A stretch of DNA of 64,000 nt from Opisthocomus hoazin (Eukaryota > Chordata > Aves > Opisthocomiformes > Opisthocomidae). Every line of letters starts with the position of its first letter. Position 1 is the stretch's first letter. Positions 37,634-49,821 of the stretch are shown one piece after another. The notes beneath the pieces were generated by a model, which saw only the letters and a list, made by a program, of their open reading frames with translations, made no database searches and was not told the DNA's origin. Made by a program: the position numbers and the translations under genes. The stretch is taken from assembly GCF_030867145.1 (NCBI RefSeq), contig NC_134414.1:81768504-81832503 (forward strand). The letters run 5' to 3'.

Positions 37634-37749
37634 CTCTGCTGAAGGATATGCCCCTTCACAAGTACACCAGGTGGTGTTACAGACTTTTTTCTGGCCTTTG
37701 CACTGCTGTAGCCACATATGTGCAAATACCTGATAATCGTAAGGCAAAC
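37634..37749 (-). CDS. Candidate exon, minus-strand gene model
   Basis: A long pyrimidine tract precedes the acceptor (actttcccttctctcag). The donor is GCAGAG/GTTAGT. The frame contains LPYDYQVFAHMWLQQCKGQK and then a Cys-rich piece, VCNTTWCTCEG. It enters in phase 2 and leaves in phase 0, fitting 38206-38262 upstream and 33872-33998 downstream. The clustered Cys residues could bind metal or be a secretory-type segment. Unrecognised. Confidence 0.4.
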
Positions 37750-38205
37750 CTGAGAGAAGGGAAAGTAGGATTGGCTGCCCTATTTATAGGCTCATTATTC
37801 TCTAACTGAAACTACAGGTGTCCTGTTCCCAGGAAGCCATACTCATTATGCAACATAATTCAAATATGAATAATTAACCTGTTTTATTGTATCCAATTTG
37901 GGGCAAAACAAGGCTACGCAGAGGAAATAAACCCCAAACAAATACATAGATCCTACTAAAACAAAGACTTCACTACTGGATTGATTCTGATGGGACAGCT
38001 GTCTTTCAGCTTCTGCTGTTAGGAGGAAATCTGCCATGCACCTCCCTTCGCTGTCAGAGTGCTGCTTCTTGCTTTGGTTACGGCTCACTGTTCACTTGCT
38101 TCTTTAAACATTTTATGAAAGCGACATCAGGTGTGTCCAAAGGCACGCTTTATGGCTGCCTCTGCAATGACAAAGCAACCCTCCTAGATACTATTTCCTC
38201 CTTAC

Positions 38206-38262
38206 TCGTGTAGAAGGCCACTTTACATAATAACCACACCTTCGATTTTTGAACATCCGTGA
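38206..38262 (-). CDS. Candidate exon, minus-strand gene model
   Basis: Acceptor tctgtcctttggggtaaacag, donor ACACGA/GTAAGG, 57 nt. The frame chosen by phase (enter 2, leave 1) reads TDVQKSKVWLLCKVAFYT. Another open frame exists here, so the choice depends on the neighbours. Confidence 0.3.
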
Positions 38263-38400
38263 CTGTTTACCCCAAAGGACAGACATACTCCACAGCTGAT
38301 GACAATGACAGACTGATGACAATGTAATTTGAACTTGAGAAATCAATAATGCTTTTCTCCAGGAACACTGGAAGAAAAGCCCTTGCACTCCGTCTCTTAC

Positions 38401-38426
38401 ATATTAAACAGTACGGGTGAAAAGTG
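38401..38426 (-). CDS. Candidate micro-exon, minus-strand gene model
   Basis: Acceptor ctgtaaggttcttcag, donor TTTAATAT/GTAAGA, 26 nt. In the phase that fits its neighbours it reads TFHPYCLI. The short length makes chance likely. Confidence 0.2.
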
Positions 38427-41185
38427 CTGAAGAACCTTACAGGTGGTTCCCTCTGCCACTGCCACCTTCTAGACTGCTTTCAGTTTCAGTCTGGTTACCA
38501 CTGCTCTAAACATCCTCACACTGCAGCTCCATAACATAGCTCCACTGCCAGAAGTCACTTCTGGGTCCCCGTTGCTCAAGCAGACAAAAGCTTGCCTTGG
38601 CTTTGCAGGTGAGCTGTCAGCATGCCTTCTCAATCCAACACGAGGGCTGGCTTCCTTCCCCAGTCCCTCAAGGGCCACGTGCCAAGCCCAGATCTCTTTC
38701 AGAGCCTTCTTCCAGAGTGCTCTTCAATTCAAATAAAAGCTGGCATTGAATTTTTCTTCCTGATCTTCCTCATGACAGTAGAGGCCAACTTCACACAGCC
38801 AACAGCAGGGACCTTCCCCAGCCCTATCCTCCTCTGCAGTGTGTATAAGCAACCATCCAGCTGCTTTGAACAACTGCACAACATTAAAAGCAAAGCACAT
38901 ACTTTAAATTCTATGCTAAGCCTATAGAAGTAATTAGAGAATTATAATCAACATAAAAAGTCACGCCGAAGGTAACTGCATATATGCTAGAGAAAGAAAA
39001 TCAAAATTATAGGTATTCTAGCACAGAATTTTTGAGAGAGATACAGAAACAAACCAACCAAGCACTATGGGACTGGCCTTGTAGCTAAAGACCTGAACAC
39101 TTTTTTGTCTTTAAACCAAATATTTTGTAACCAACTGTTATTTGGGACTAGCATTGTTAGTAAGATTCACAATTTCAGAAGAAAGGTGCAATGGCCTGGG
39201 GCTGGAATTGCCACATTTTTTTCTACAGTTCCTTTTTCATACTGCATTTAGTCCAAAGATCACAAGTCCAGTGCAAAAAAAAATTCTAAATTTTCAGCTT
39301 CAGTTGTTCACAGCACAAACTATGCTGACCTTTTGCAGACAATTACATAAAACAGCAACGATAAGCAGTAGGGATCCCTATTAAAATCAAACCCACGGCT
39401 TTTGTATGTGTGCATGCTTTCTTTTTGGCCCACAGTTACTGGCTACACTGAAAAGAGTTTATGAAGAAAAACAACAGATACGATAAATTCCAACAGAAAT
39501 CAGCTTCCAAATATGAAGAGCAAGCACAACCACAGCTGAAGCCAGCATTTGCTTAATTCACCAGGGATGGTCTGAGACATCTTTTATCCTTTATACTCAA
39601 CTCCAACTAGGCATGCTAGTAAAACCCCGCTAATCTGCTTCATGAGTCATAGGCATCTTTGTTCTGTGCGCTTTGCTGATGGTTTCCTCTATCCGAGGGT
39701 GGAGAATGTGCTTTGTGTAAAGTTTCAGCTCATGTGTAAGTTCTCTCTGGCACAGCGCATGTGCCCTACCCACGAGACTGTGTTTTCCTGTACCACATAT
39801 TGCTACAGTGAAATCAGCTGAAAATCTGGAGCAGGAAATCCCTTAACGCAAGCTGCAGAGTGGTGCTTGGGTAGTCTCTGCAGACGGTCTAGGTTACAGC
39901 TTCCCAGAGATCCTGCTGCTCACGTGCTGTGCCCGCTGCAGGTCCTGTTCCTCTTTTCCCAGTCTTTGCACGGAAAGAAGTGATCAGGCCTTTGGTTGCT
40001 TGGCTTTTAACATACAGTTAGACAACAACAGATTACAACAGGCAGTTGTATTTTACCAAAGAAAGTAACTACATCTAGCGTCTAATGCTTGCTTGTTGGG
40101 TCACCAATACAGCAGTCACAGTTGGGAAATCAGTTACGCTGGGTTTTTGTCAGCAGAAAGCACCTTTCTGTGGAAAAGCAATGGCAACCTCTCCTCCCCA
40201 GTTTGGGGGAGATCAGATTTCAGTTCACTGCTACTCCTCTCCACTTCTCCAGCAAGCGCAGGCGTTTCTGAGACATTCCCCAAATAGTGTATGAGGATGG
40301 CAACACAAATCAATGATTTTTTTTTTCTTGAAAACAGACTCCAAGACATAATCAGCAATGCACACGTAGCCACCCAGAAAAAGCATCTGCCTCTCCTTGG
40401 AAAAAAAAGTCCGAATTCAGCTTCTGAAAGAACATACTTGTGAGGATGTATAACTAATCATTTTTTTCCACCCAAAGTTAATATTGCTGAGTCGATCAAC
40501 GATCCACAAGCCAGATGGCTGAGAGTTTGACGAAGTGATCAAGTGCTGATTTTTACCTTTGCATATCATAAACTAGAACATTTGAATGAGGATGTAAACT
40601 TAAGCTTCTAATCTTCCGGTCTAGAGTGGTACTAGCTGAATAATAGAATTTATATACATATACACACATAAAATTAATTTTGTGTGTAAGTTTCACTTTT
40701 CATACTTGAAAAATCCTTTATATCATTATACGAGTGCCTCACTGAAGAAATGCTTATAGCTGGGGAGAAGACAATTTAGGCTATACTATGAATTACTCTG
40801 GTAATTAAACATATCTGGAAGCTCACAGGAACTACAAATATGCTAAATGGCAAACGGTCACAATGCCATTAATTTTCTAACAAATAAATACTTGAAGTCA
40901 TGCTACTGTCTTCAAGAGCTGTATAAAAAGTTAAAAGAAATTCTATGAATTATTATTTGTAAATAAAGATGAAGAGGCATGTGCAAGAACAGCACAAACA
41001 AGACATTTAGCTGTGGCCAAGTGAGGACAATAAAACAGCAGAACTGGTGTGCTGAGCTGATGGTTTTTTTAAATCCCATTGTGTGGAAGTTTAAAAAGTT
41101 CACTGCAAAAGCACTGGGCCAGAACAGAACTTGTCAGGTCTGATGCATGTTTGTCTGGCACTTCATGCTCCTCATGCATCCTCAC
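38427..41185. other. Proposed intron with weaker exon-like segments
   Basis: Two further minus-strand segments have exon features. One is 39924-39963 (acceptor acttctttccgtgcaaag, donor CAC/GTGAGC, reading LGKEEQDLQRAQH). The other is 40138-40267 (acceptor ggaatgtctcag, frame containing ETPALAGEVERSSSELKSDL). Their phases do not fit the rest of the model, so they are not called as exons. Confidence 0.3.
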
Positions 41186-41287
41186 CTGCCCAGCATTACT
41201 TCTGAAGCAAAAAATTCGTTACCATAAGACACATATATAAGCAAAGCTCGATTTTCCTTCTCATTAGCCAGCTTTAGGATGTGAACA
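41186..41287 (-). CDS. Candidate exon with Tudor-like core, minus-strand gene model
   Basis: Acceptor attaactcaccagccttag, donor GGGCAG/GTGAGG, 102 nt. The 33 codons include VHILKLANEKENRALLIYVS followed directly by YGNEFFASEVMLG. The alternating hydrophobic strands, the Y-V-x-Y-G-N turn and the acidic residue after it match the core of Tudor domains, where this turn helps form the aromatic cage. Tudor proteins act in germline RNA pathways, among other roles. One short exon gives weak support. It enters in phase 1 and leaves in phase 2. Confidence 0.4.
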
Positions 41288-41391
41288 CTAAGGCTGGTGA
41301 GTTAATGCAGCAGAGATACATACTGTGGATCTCAAGGTGTTTCGAAACATTTTCAGTTGTGCTTAAGACAGTAAGGAAGAGTTTCTTCTAC

Positions 41392-41411
41392 CTGCTTCTT
41401 CTCAGCGCTGT
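41392..41411 (-). CDS. Candidate micro-exon, minus-strand gene model
   Basis: Donor AAGCAG/GTAGAA at 41392. A very long pyrimidine-rich stretch precedes the acceptor (cttccgtgctgctgaag). Twenty nucleotides in the phase that joins 41186-41287. The pyrimidine tract is striking but the exon is tiny. Confidence 0.2.
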
Positions 41412-44400
41412 CTTCAGCAGCACGGAAGAGGAAGAGAAAAGTGGGCTAGGAAGGTATTGCAGAGAGTGCTGGTAGAGGGCGGAGGAGATTTGATGTCTCT
41501 TTTGTACAAAGCTAAACCTCTCGAAATCAATGGGCTGTTGTTGCTATGTCAGAGAAACAACATGTTGTAAACATCTGGTTTTTTGTGGTGGTGCCAGTTT
41601 TGTGCCACTCAATCCCCCCAGCACCAGAATGTAACAAGACACAGCTGAGGCCCACTGGGCTGCAAGCTCCTGCTAACTGCACGGCCTCTGCAAGGATGTT
41701 GCAATAAAGGTTGGGTCAGTTTTTCAGCTGTGCTGACTTCAGCTGTGAAGGCTGAAATGTAGGCTTCCTGGTCTGCATTCATGAATACAGATATGAAGCC
41801 ACTTTTATGCCACCTGATGTCTGCTCAAGTCATCCACTGCCTCGGCATTTGCTGCATGCAAGGATTGCACCCTGAGCACTTTAGCTTGTTAAAAAAAGTA
41901 GAGCTAAATTTCTGTCGTTTCAAGGCTGTCAGTCCACTTGTAGAGCAATGGAGAGAAACAAAAGGAAGAGAGTCTGATATTTTCAAGGTCCCAAATCAGA
42001 AGTAGAAACAGGAACCTCAAACTACTAAGCTCCCTGTTTGCATCACTACGCAATCACTATTTTTGCTCAGAATGAGGAAAGTCCTCTTCTGAACCTTTAC
42101 ACAAACCAAAAGTCATTTTGTGCATTCTGTACTCTAACATAAAAGCAGTGGCACTACGTAGGACTTGGCTATTTCAATTATAAAACAACAGCTCGTTCCC
42201 CGTAGTCACTCTCCCTCACAGAATATTTGCAGAGAGAGGCTAAGTGCACCTTTCTCTGCTTTTCTGATGAAGTTCACCTAAACCATAGGCCGCAGCTGTC
42301 CCTAGTGTCCCATTACACGGCACTGTCCTATAGGAACCCATGCTAGAAGGATGCATCTGGAGGGAGGGGACTGAGGTGGCAAACACGTATTTGTTGCTCA
42401 AAGCACATAAGTGTACACACAGTTAATTCTTACTAATGAGCAGGAAGAAAGAAATTATAGCTTTATGTAGTATCTTGTACATTTAAAAAAAAATTCTCTT
42501 GGCATATACATAAGCAGATGTCAATTGGAACTGGGGACAGTCTATAGTAAAATATATAATCATGGTAGAAATGCCCTGGGCAGATCCATAAACTTTGCCT
42601 CTCTCTGAGATATTATATGATCAACATGATATGTTGCACTTTCTTAGCTGATTTTAAAATATTGACGTCTGTCACTGCACTCAACAAAGTGCAGACTGAA
42701 GCATAACAAACCATCTTACTCATTAGGGTTTGGCCTGGTTTTGCACAAAATATGAGATACAGCATAGTCAGTTGCAATGCAAGACCTCATCAATACACAT
42801 TTGTGCTTTTGATCCCCCTTCCACATCTGATATGACTATGTAGTTCTAGCTTCTTTTAAATCTTGCCAGGCATAAAGCTTCAGATTTTACATTACAAGGG
42901 TGTGGGGGAACAGTCTCCACATGAGTCTTATCTCAAGGTGGTCTCCTTTCTGACTCCACAGTACTAGACATAGCTGGAGGTGCTTGAAACTAAGGGCATG
43001 GTAAATTCCTCTGCTGGCTTCTGTCTAGTGCTCTCAGCAGACAGCAAGGGCAAGCTTAAATGACTTTTCTAATTACCTAGATACAGAAGAAGGAGACAAG
43101 GCAACAAAATGGAGCAGTATATGGGGAAAAGAAGGTGAAACAATGATAGGAAAGGCAAGCAGTAATAGCTATGAGATTTTGAACCTGCTAATAACAAGCC
43201 TCATATGTGAAAATCTGGCCCTATCATGACCAGTGAGACGTCACTCGAACTCCCCACTCCACCCCCACCAAAAATAGGGAGGAGGATTTTCTCTCATTTG
43301 TTTAAGCTTTCTGATACCACTCTAGGCACTTAGGAAAAAAGCAGTGTAAAAATAAATGAGTCAGAAAAATGGATGTCGGAATGACAAATACATGAGCTAT
43401 TTTCCTCAAGTGACGCTTGCTTTCCACATTTCTTAGATTCTATGGAGAAGTTATTCACAGCTCGTGTTCCCAAGGCAGGTACAGTTATGCTAGCTTGTTT
43501 TATGAACTCGAATTTAATGTGCTCAAATGGAAAATGCTGCATTGTTTGACTTAACGACTTTTCCTAAACTACACAGACAGGAAAAGGAGGTGTTCCAGCT
43601 CTGTGGTTTGTATTTCATTATACATACCATTTCTCCTTCTATTTTTTTTTTCATAATTTTAAAATGCAATAAAAAGATTAGACAATGAAGAAGATTATAA
43701 GTTTGCTTGAGTAAGCTGCACTTCTCTACTTTTTCCTTTAGATAGTAACAGGAAAAGATTAGAAGAACACAACATTGTGAATGTTCTTGCTCAGAATTAC
43801 AGTGTAGATCTGCCCCCCAGATCCCAGCAACAAAATCACATATAAACAAGTAAATTTTTATTCATAAGATGTGCTTTAAGGAAATAATAAAACAGAACTT
43901 GCATCTTTAGGTTTCCTAAGTGCCTTTCTGTTACATGCAATTTTTTTTTTCTGCAAAGGCAGAAAGGCAGAAGCGGAAAGGAAGCAAATAATTAATAGAG
44001 AATTGGAGGAAAAACTATAGCCCTCTGTAGTGTAGAAACCTCCTCTACAATGTTACTCCTGACCTTCAACTGACTTTAAATCAACAGTTTCAAAAAAAAG
44101 AAAGTCCAAGTATGAATCAACTGATGAATTTGTTAAATATATTATCAGTCACTGTAAACTGTAATAATTTAAACTGCTCTTGGTTTCTTCTCAGCTGGAC
44201 CACGACATCAATATCAGCAACACCTCAACTTTTTGCTTTTTTCAGCTCAGGCCAGTGTCTCAACTTCCCCACTGTTACACCCTTCTCTCCGCCACTGCTG
44301 TACAGACAGCTGCGAGGGAAAGGATACAAACAGCTTTTGGGAACCGAACGCAGGAAATAACTTTGTTGGCCAGCAAAGTGCATGAGGACAGACACGCATT

Positions 44401-44629
44401 TCTGTTTCATGATCCAAAAAAAGCTGTATGTGCTGAGGAGGGAGCCTCATGAGCTGGCTAATCGGCATCGCTGGGCACAAAGACTTAGACTGTCATCTGC
44501 TCCTAAACAGATGACAAGATAAACTGGAAGAAAGATCTTAAAGCAGGATATCCACCCTAGTGCTGAAAATTGTTCTTTAAAGAAGAATTTTAAAGTTCTC
44601 AAAGGGAAATAAGAACAATGGTTTCTTAC
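41412..44629. other. Proposed intron, one weak exon-like segment
   Basis: At 42278-42327 a minus segment has good sites (acceptor catgggttcctatag, donor GGTTTAG/GTGAAC) and reads TVPCNGTLGTAAAYGL. Its phase does not fit the neighbours. The rest is AT-rich with nothing recognised. Confidence 0.35.
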
Positions 44630-44668
44630 TGGCCTTTTTAAGCACCCACCCATTAGGGGCACATTTGA
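44630..44668 (-). CDS. Candidate exon, minus-strand gene model
   Basis: Acceptor gaacacgcaaatccatacag, donor AGGCCA/GTAAGA, 39 nt. In phase 0 to 0 it reads SNVPLMGGCLKRP. A second frame is also open. Low support by itself. Confidence 0.22.
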
Positions 44669-46237
44669 CTGTATGGATTTGCGTGTTCCTAAGACCATGC
44701 ATGACTAGAAACACTTTTATTTCTCCTGCATGTGAAAGGAGATTGGTTCTGGGTATTCCCATATTTAAAGCATTGCAGGTTTTCTGCTGCCACGATTTTG
44801 CATTCATTTATATAGCTGTCTTTTCACGAATGGACAGCTTCTACCCGTCCTGGTGCAGAGGCACCAAATTGTGCGTCTTTCTATACACACACGTGACTTT
44901 TTGTGGCTTGAGCTTCTTTGGGTCACTGAGTCCATAGCCAGGCTATACAAAGAGGGAGGCCACTGTGTCTGAAACTGTGCCTGGGCCAGAAGCGTTCATC
45001 TAAAAGCTTCAATGCCAAGTGCAACAACAGTACACTTCATAACATGCTGGAGCATCTGCTTCTTCTATTCTGCAACACACAACTGAAATAGCTTATGCCC
45101 GTCTCGCACTGCAGACGGCTGAAGCTGCCAACAGCATTTGCCATAGCATCTTAATGAAGAATTCTGATAGTGAGATCCAAGCAAGAAATACAGAGATGTT
45201 TTTGTTTTACCAGTGCAGCTCAGAAGATTTTCCCCTGATGTGATGCATCTAGCATGCATACACAAAAATCATTACGAACAAAATGCCTTCACAAATGGCT
45301 GCTAGATTCTTGCCATGTTTGTCAGATCTGCTGGCCTCTTTCAAGAATCCAGCTACACCTTCACCGTGTTTACGAAACTGAGCAGTCACATAACCCGTGC
45401 TACGTAACAGAGGTGGAGATAAAGAAGACAACACTCCAGGGAAGAATAAGTAGCTCTCATTAAACATCAGCTTTCTTCCCTGCCCTAAAGCAGTTGTTTC
45501 TAACCTGAGCCCTGAGCACAGCACGTAACCTGGGCTTATCTCATCAGATAACCACTGAAATTCCTAAATCCTGGTCATCTTAAAGTTCATGCCGTTGGGT
45601 GTCAAACTAACTGCCCCTCAAGGCAACCAGTCCAACTCACGTCTCTGGTGCAGGTGGCCTTGTAGCCCACAGGGCATGCAGGAAAGCAAGCCCTAGCAAG
45701 CCTTTGTTCCCCAGGGCTGCATTCCCAAGGCGAGGAAAGGAAGGGGAACACACGCAGTGACACGTACAGCTCTTTCCCCCATTTTTATAGGAAAGATGCT
45801 TTTGGGAAACATGATTCTGAAAAAATGAGACATACAGACTTCAGCTTGAAAGGAAGATACTCAAGAACAGAGAAGCCTTCTGCCTTTCTTTGCTGTCTAG
45901 ACAATGTCTGTACTGCTAGTATCACGAACATCAAGCCGTGGCTGGAAATGAAGGCATTCCAACTTTGTTTTACTCCTTGTGAATAGAACAGTTCATGAAA
46001 GTGAGCTATTTTTCCTTCAAGGAGAAAATACAGACATCAGCAATAAAAATATGAAGTAGGTTATGTTCAAATAATATGGCAAATTGCAACAGTAGCTGAA
46101 CAAATAAAACATATATTCATATGTTCCTGTTTTATAGAATAAACCACCTCTAATATATGTCAGGAGTGCCAAAATTGAATTGCATTTAGACTTGGATGCA
46201 GCTCAGTCAAACAGTATAGGCTGAATGTGGCACTTAC
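44669..46237. other. Proposed intron, no feature recognised
   Basis: Mixed composition. A possible 18-nt segment near 45641 has a good donor (GAGAC/GTGAGT) but is too short to call. No repeats recognised. Confidence 0.45.
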
Positions 46238-46310
46238 CTGTTTAAGAACTGCTTCAGTCAGCTTTCTCCTTCCTTCCTCTCTGCAGACCAGAGATAAACA
46301 GAATTCAGCA
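46238..46310 (-). CDS. Candidate exon, minus-strand gene model
   Basis: Excellent sites: acceptor tgttcttttcctcag and donor AAACAG/GTAAGT, 73 nt. The frame reads AEFCLSLVCREEGRRKLTEA followed by VLKQ, entering in phase 1 and leaving in phase 0. The helix-like basic/acidic pattern is protein-like. It is among the better-supported exons of the model. Confidence 0.42.
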
Positions 46311-49216
46311 CTGAGGAAAAGAACATATAAAACCATCACTAAGTTATCATCTTAAAATTGAATTATTTTGTTCTTAGAAAAAAAAGAAAAAAAAATGGAC
46401 ATCACAGGTTTTTTGAAAGGAACCAACTTTTCATTACTGAAAATGTCACTTTGCCAGAAACAGAGGAAAAGTATTCCAGGTTTTCTTTTCAGGAAGTCAA
46501 ATATTTATATTATGAGTGACTTAAAATATTCAAAACAAAGTTTCATGGTGAAATGCAGATAAAGGAGAAACAGGTGTCAAAAGATATGTAGTGAACCGTG
46601 AAATCTGAATCTCAGCAGTTAAATTACAAAGACAGATTTATACAGCTAGTATAAAATGGAAATACTACTAGAGGAATCAAAAGGTCCTGTCAGCAGAAGA
46701 CCTATGTTACTTTCATTGACACATTTACACCACAGCATACCTTACAAGGCTTTACCTTTACAAGGCTTTATCTTTAATAAAAGCTTTTCGCTGTAAATGA
46801 TAAGCCTATGTAGAGGTCTATACCATATACTGCTACAATCAGACTGCTTTCAGCATTTATATTAGACTAGATATTTCTAGCCCACAATAATATGAAGATA
46901 ATCTGTTATTAACAGCTCTCTAGACAGCAAAAAACCTCAGCTTACTAGAATACAGTGAAGATACTATAGTCTACTGAAATAGGAATTTAAGAAAATAAAT
47001 CTTCTGTTGAAGAAGCTGAATATAAGTAATTAATAAATATCAGAAATTTTAACACACTGCAGTATGTGTAAAAAAAATCTATTCCAACAGAAGACATACC
47101 CATACAAATACAAAATAATAATTTAAAAAAAACACATTTGGTATGCCTAGCCTAAAAATAGCACAGAATTAATTCTAACAAACAAGACCTCTTTATATCC
47201 TGCTTACTCTGATGTCACTAGATCTTTTAGAGGAACTATCAAAACATCTTAAGAAAAGCACTGCTTAGGTAGAAGTAATTCAAAAGCCTAGATGATGGAC
47301 AGCTAGCTATTTAACATCTGATCTTAATAAAAAGCTACTTGTTCCAATTCTACTGGTGTGCATTATTCCAGAATAAAATTAAATTTGCTTTAGGGGAAAA
47401 GGGTTGTAGCTGTCTGCACTAAATAAAAAAACTCTTTTAAGAGAAGGGGAGGAAAATAGTGAAGAAGGCGTTGCTCACAAAACCATAGGAAAGTTAGTTC
47501 CTCAAGGTCTGTATATTGGTTAAGAAAAGATACTCAGAAAAGAATTAGCAATGAGTATCTACAGTTCTAGATATTAAGATTAATGCACTTAAATAGCCTG
47601 TGTATCAGTACCATGAACCTGGTTGACAGCCTTCCTGTATTCTACTGATGTATGCATAAAAGCATAGCTGAGGCTCCATATAACCAAGGAAGAACATGTT
47701 AAGGGTTGTTGCTGCAGGCTGTATTTGCTTGAAAATGGTTATTCAGGAAATAAAATATCCCTCTGTTTCTGGTAAAACAGAATAATGCTAAAAAAAATTT
47801 CTGGTAAAAAATAAGTATTTCATTAATCAATAAGCTGCATGTTTTATTGTGGAACTAAACTTTGAATGCTGTCCATGTCATCAAATAAACAGCTACTTTT
47901 TAAACAACTTTTTACCTAATATCTCTTCAAATATGGATTAATATGCAGAAAAAAAATCTATAAAATCATATTTCTCTTTATCAACTATTATGAAAAACCA
48001 TAATGGAATTCAGACATAGAAAGGTCTTTGGATAGTATACAGGAAGTGTAGTCAAAGTATGTACAGATGTTACTGGAAGATAAAAAAAAAAAACGAAACA
48101 GAGGGTAAAGCTATTTGGGGGGAATCTGAAAAGGAAACAATACTCAGCTGATAGTTACAGCAGGAGAATTCTCTATGATGAGCTTTCAAGGAGATGGGAT
48201 CTCAGTGGCCATAGACCTTGGTGCTTTACTATCCAAGCTACTTTAAGTCATATGGGCATGACTGCAATAATTGCTGCTACTGGAAGGGAACAAGCATTGC
48301 CAACAGAGAGAGAGCGTTTACCGAAGGAGAAGCTGAGGGTGACAAAGACCAGGCAACTGGCCTTTGCAGAGGTTGTTCAGGGTCTACACATCTCCCGCAG
48401 AAACTCCTTTCTGAAATGATCTTTCTTATTGAACAAGCTGCTTGTAGACGAACCTCATTTGATTCCTTAGGAAGAAACTCTTAGGCTACAGTGTCTTAAT
48501 GTCTCTTCTGTCCTGCAAAGGAGAGAGCATAACAGAACAGCATGCAACAGGGGAACCAGCAGAGGTTATGCAGGAGATTCTGGAGCCGCTTTGGACTCTG
48601 GCTTATTCTGAATATACTCTTAGAACTGGAAATAATAGTGCTGCTTCTTTAACACCCCACCCCCCCCCCCAAAAAAAAAAAAAAAAGAAAAAACAAAACA
48701 AAACAAAATCACAAAACAAACAAACCTGATGCAGTTTGTATAATCTTTAATCAAAGATCAAATGCATGTTAACTATGTTTTGGATACACGTTTTATATTT
48801 CATCCTTTTAAAAAAAATCTTTAATGTATTGACTGATTATATCATATCAGTTTGTTTGTGGCCCTAAAACTTCAACTTGCTGCTAAAATATTATGTCAAT
48901 TTACAGGAAACTCTGCTGGTGGAACTAGCCCCTGCTCCGTCTCACAGCTCACGTATGAAAATACGGTTTCACGTGTTTGACTTTTATTTAAAGACGAATG
49001 TTAACTTTTATATCCTCACAGCAAGAAGAAACATAAAGATCAGAACCCATGCTTCAGTAGATGACACGGCAGAAACCAGCACTGAAACCTTCCCCTTCAG
49101 TTTGATTTCCAATTGATTAAAAACAAGAAGAGACGCTTCTGGCAAACGGCCTTGCAATGCGTGGTGTTAGATGAGGACGCAACCACAACGCCAACACATC
49201 CAAAGCTACTCCTTAC
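46311..49216. other. Proposed intron; simple repeats
   Basis: AT-rich. A 16-nt near-tandem duplication of 'cctttacaaggcttta' lies at about 46739-46771. A C10 then A16 tract followed by AAAAC-type repeats lies at 48661-48727. No convincing exon. Confidence 0.5.
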
Positions 49217-49249
49217 ATACGAGGGTTCTTGGCATCGAAAGCATTGCTC
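49217..49249 (-). CDS. Candidate exon, minus-strand gene model
   Basis: Acceptor gactctttttgtttcag, donor CTCGTAT/GTAAGG, 33 nt. In the phase that joins 46238-46310 it reads SNAFDAKNPR. In phase 0 it reads EQCFRCQEPSY. Good splice sites, but short and open in more than one frame. Confidence 0.3.
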
Positions 49250-49821
49250 CTGAAACAAAAAGAGTCATCGCCGGAGTATTGCCAAATTCTGGTGAACAGT
49301 AGAAGCAAAAAAGGCAACGTAATTTCCAGGGTTATTTTCGTACTCATACCAACTTTGTCACAGTAACCGCATGCGTGTGTGCATCAAGGAATAGCTTTTT
49401 AGCGTTGCTAATACTGTCCACCTGCTTTCTTTTTTTCCCTAGCGCTGTCTTTGCCCAGCTGCTTCACCATCCACTAGCAGCGGTTGTGGCCCTCTTCTTC
49501 CAAACGGTGTCTGCGGGGGACAGAGCAGTGACGTTTTAACTGCTCCGTGAAGACTTTGCTTCTAGCAAATAAAAATCTTTTTGTCTCTCCTATGCTTCTT
49601 TGAACATCTGGAGAGCTCTGCTGTTTCTGGCAAGGCTGAGAGTTCATGGGTAAAAGGGGCAAAAAAAGTTACGCCAAGGCAGGAAAAGAGCTACAAGGAT
49701 CTGACTTCAGCAGAGGAATTCAAGGAAACTGAGAAGTTTACCTTCACAGCTCACAGACAGCTAGTGGCAAAGGCAACTCTTCAGCTGCTGACATCACTGA
49801 AAATGTTCAAGTTTGAACAGT
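49250..49821. other. No gene recognised
   Basis: Unique-looking DNA between a candidate exon and the CR1. Minus frame 49474-49662 has no motif. Confidence 0.45.

Noticed and set aside
37846..38088. Minus frame with MADFLLTAEAERQLSHQNQS
   Set aside because: Looks protein-like, but no pyrimidine tract before any usable acceptor and only a weak donor; 38206-38262 fits the next exon better.
40558..40573. 16-nt segment with good splice sites
   Set aside because: Too short and gives a stop in the phase needed.
46741..46790. Minus segment reading EKLLLKIKPCK with a good acceptor
   Set aside because: Its phase cannot join 46238-46310, and the alternative donor brings a stop. It also overlaps a small tandem duplication.
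48661..48727. C10/A16 tract as a possible retrocopy tail
   Set aside because: No coding match upstream on either strand and no target duplication seen; treated as simple repeat.
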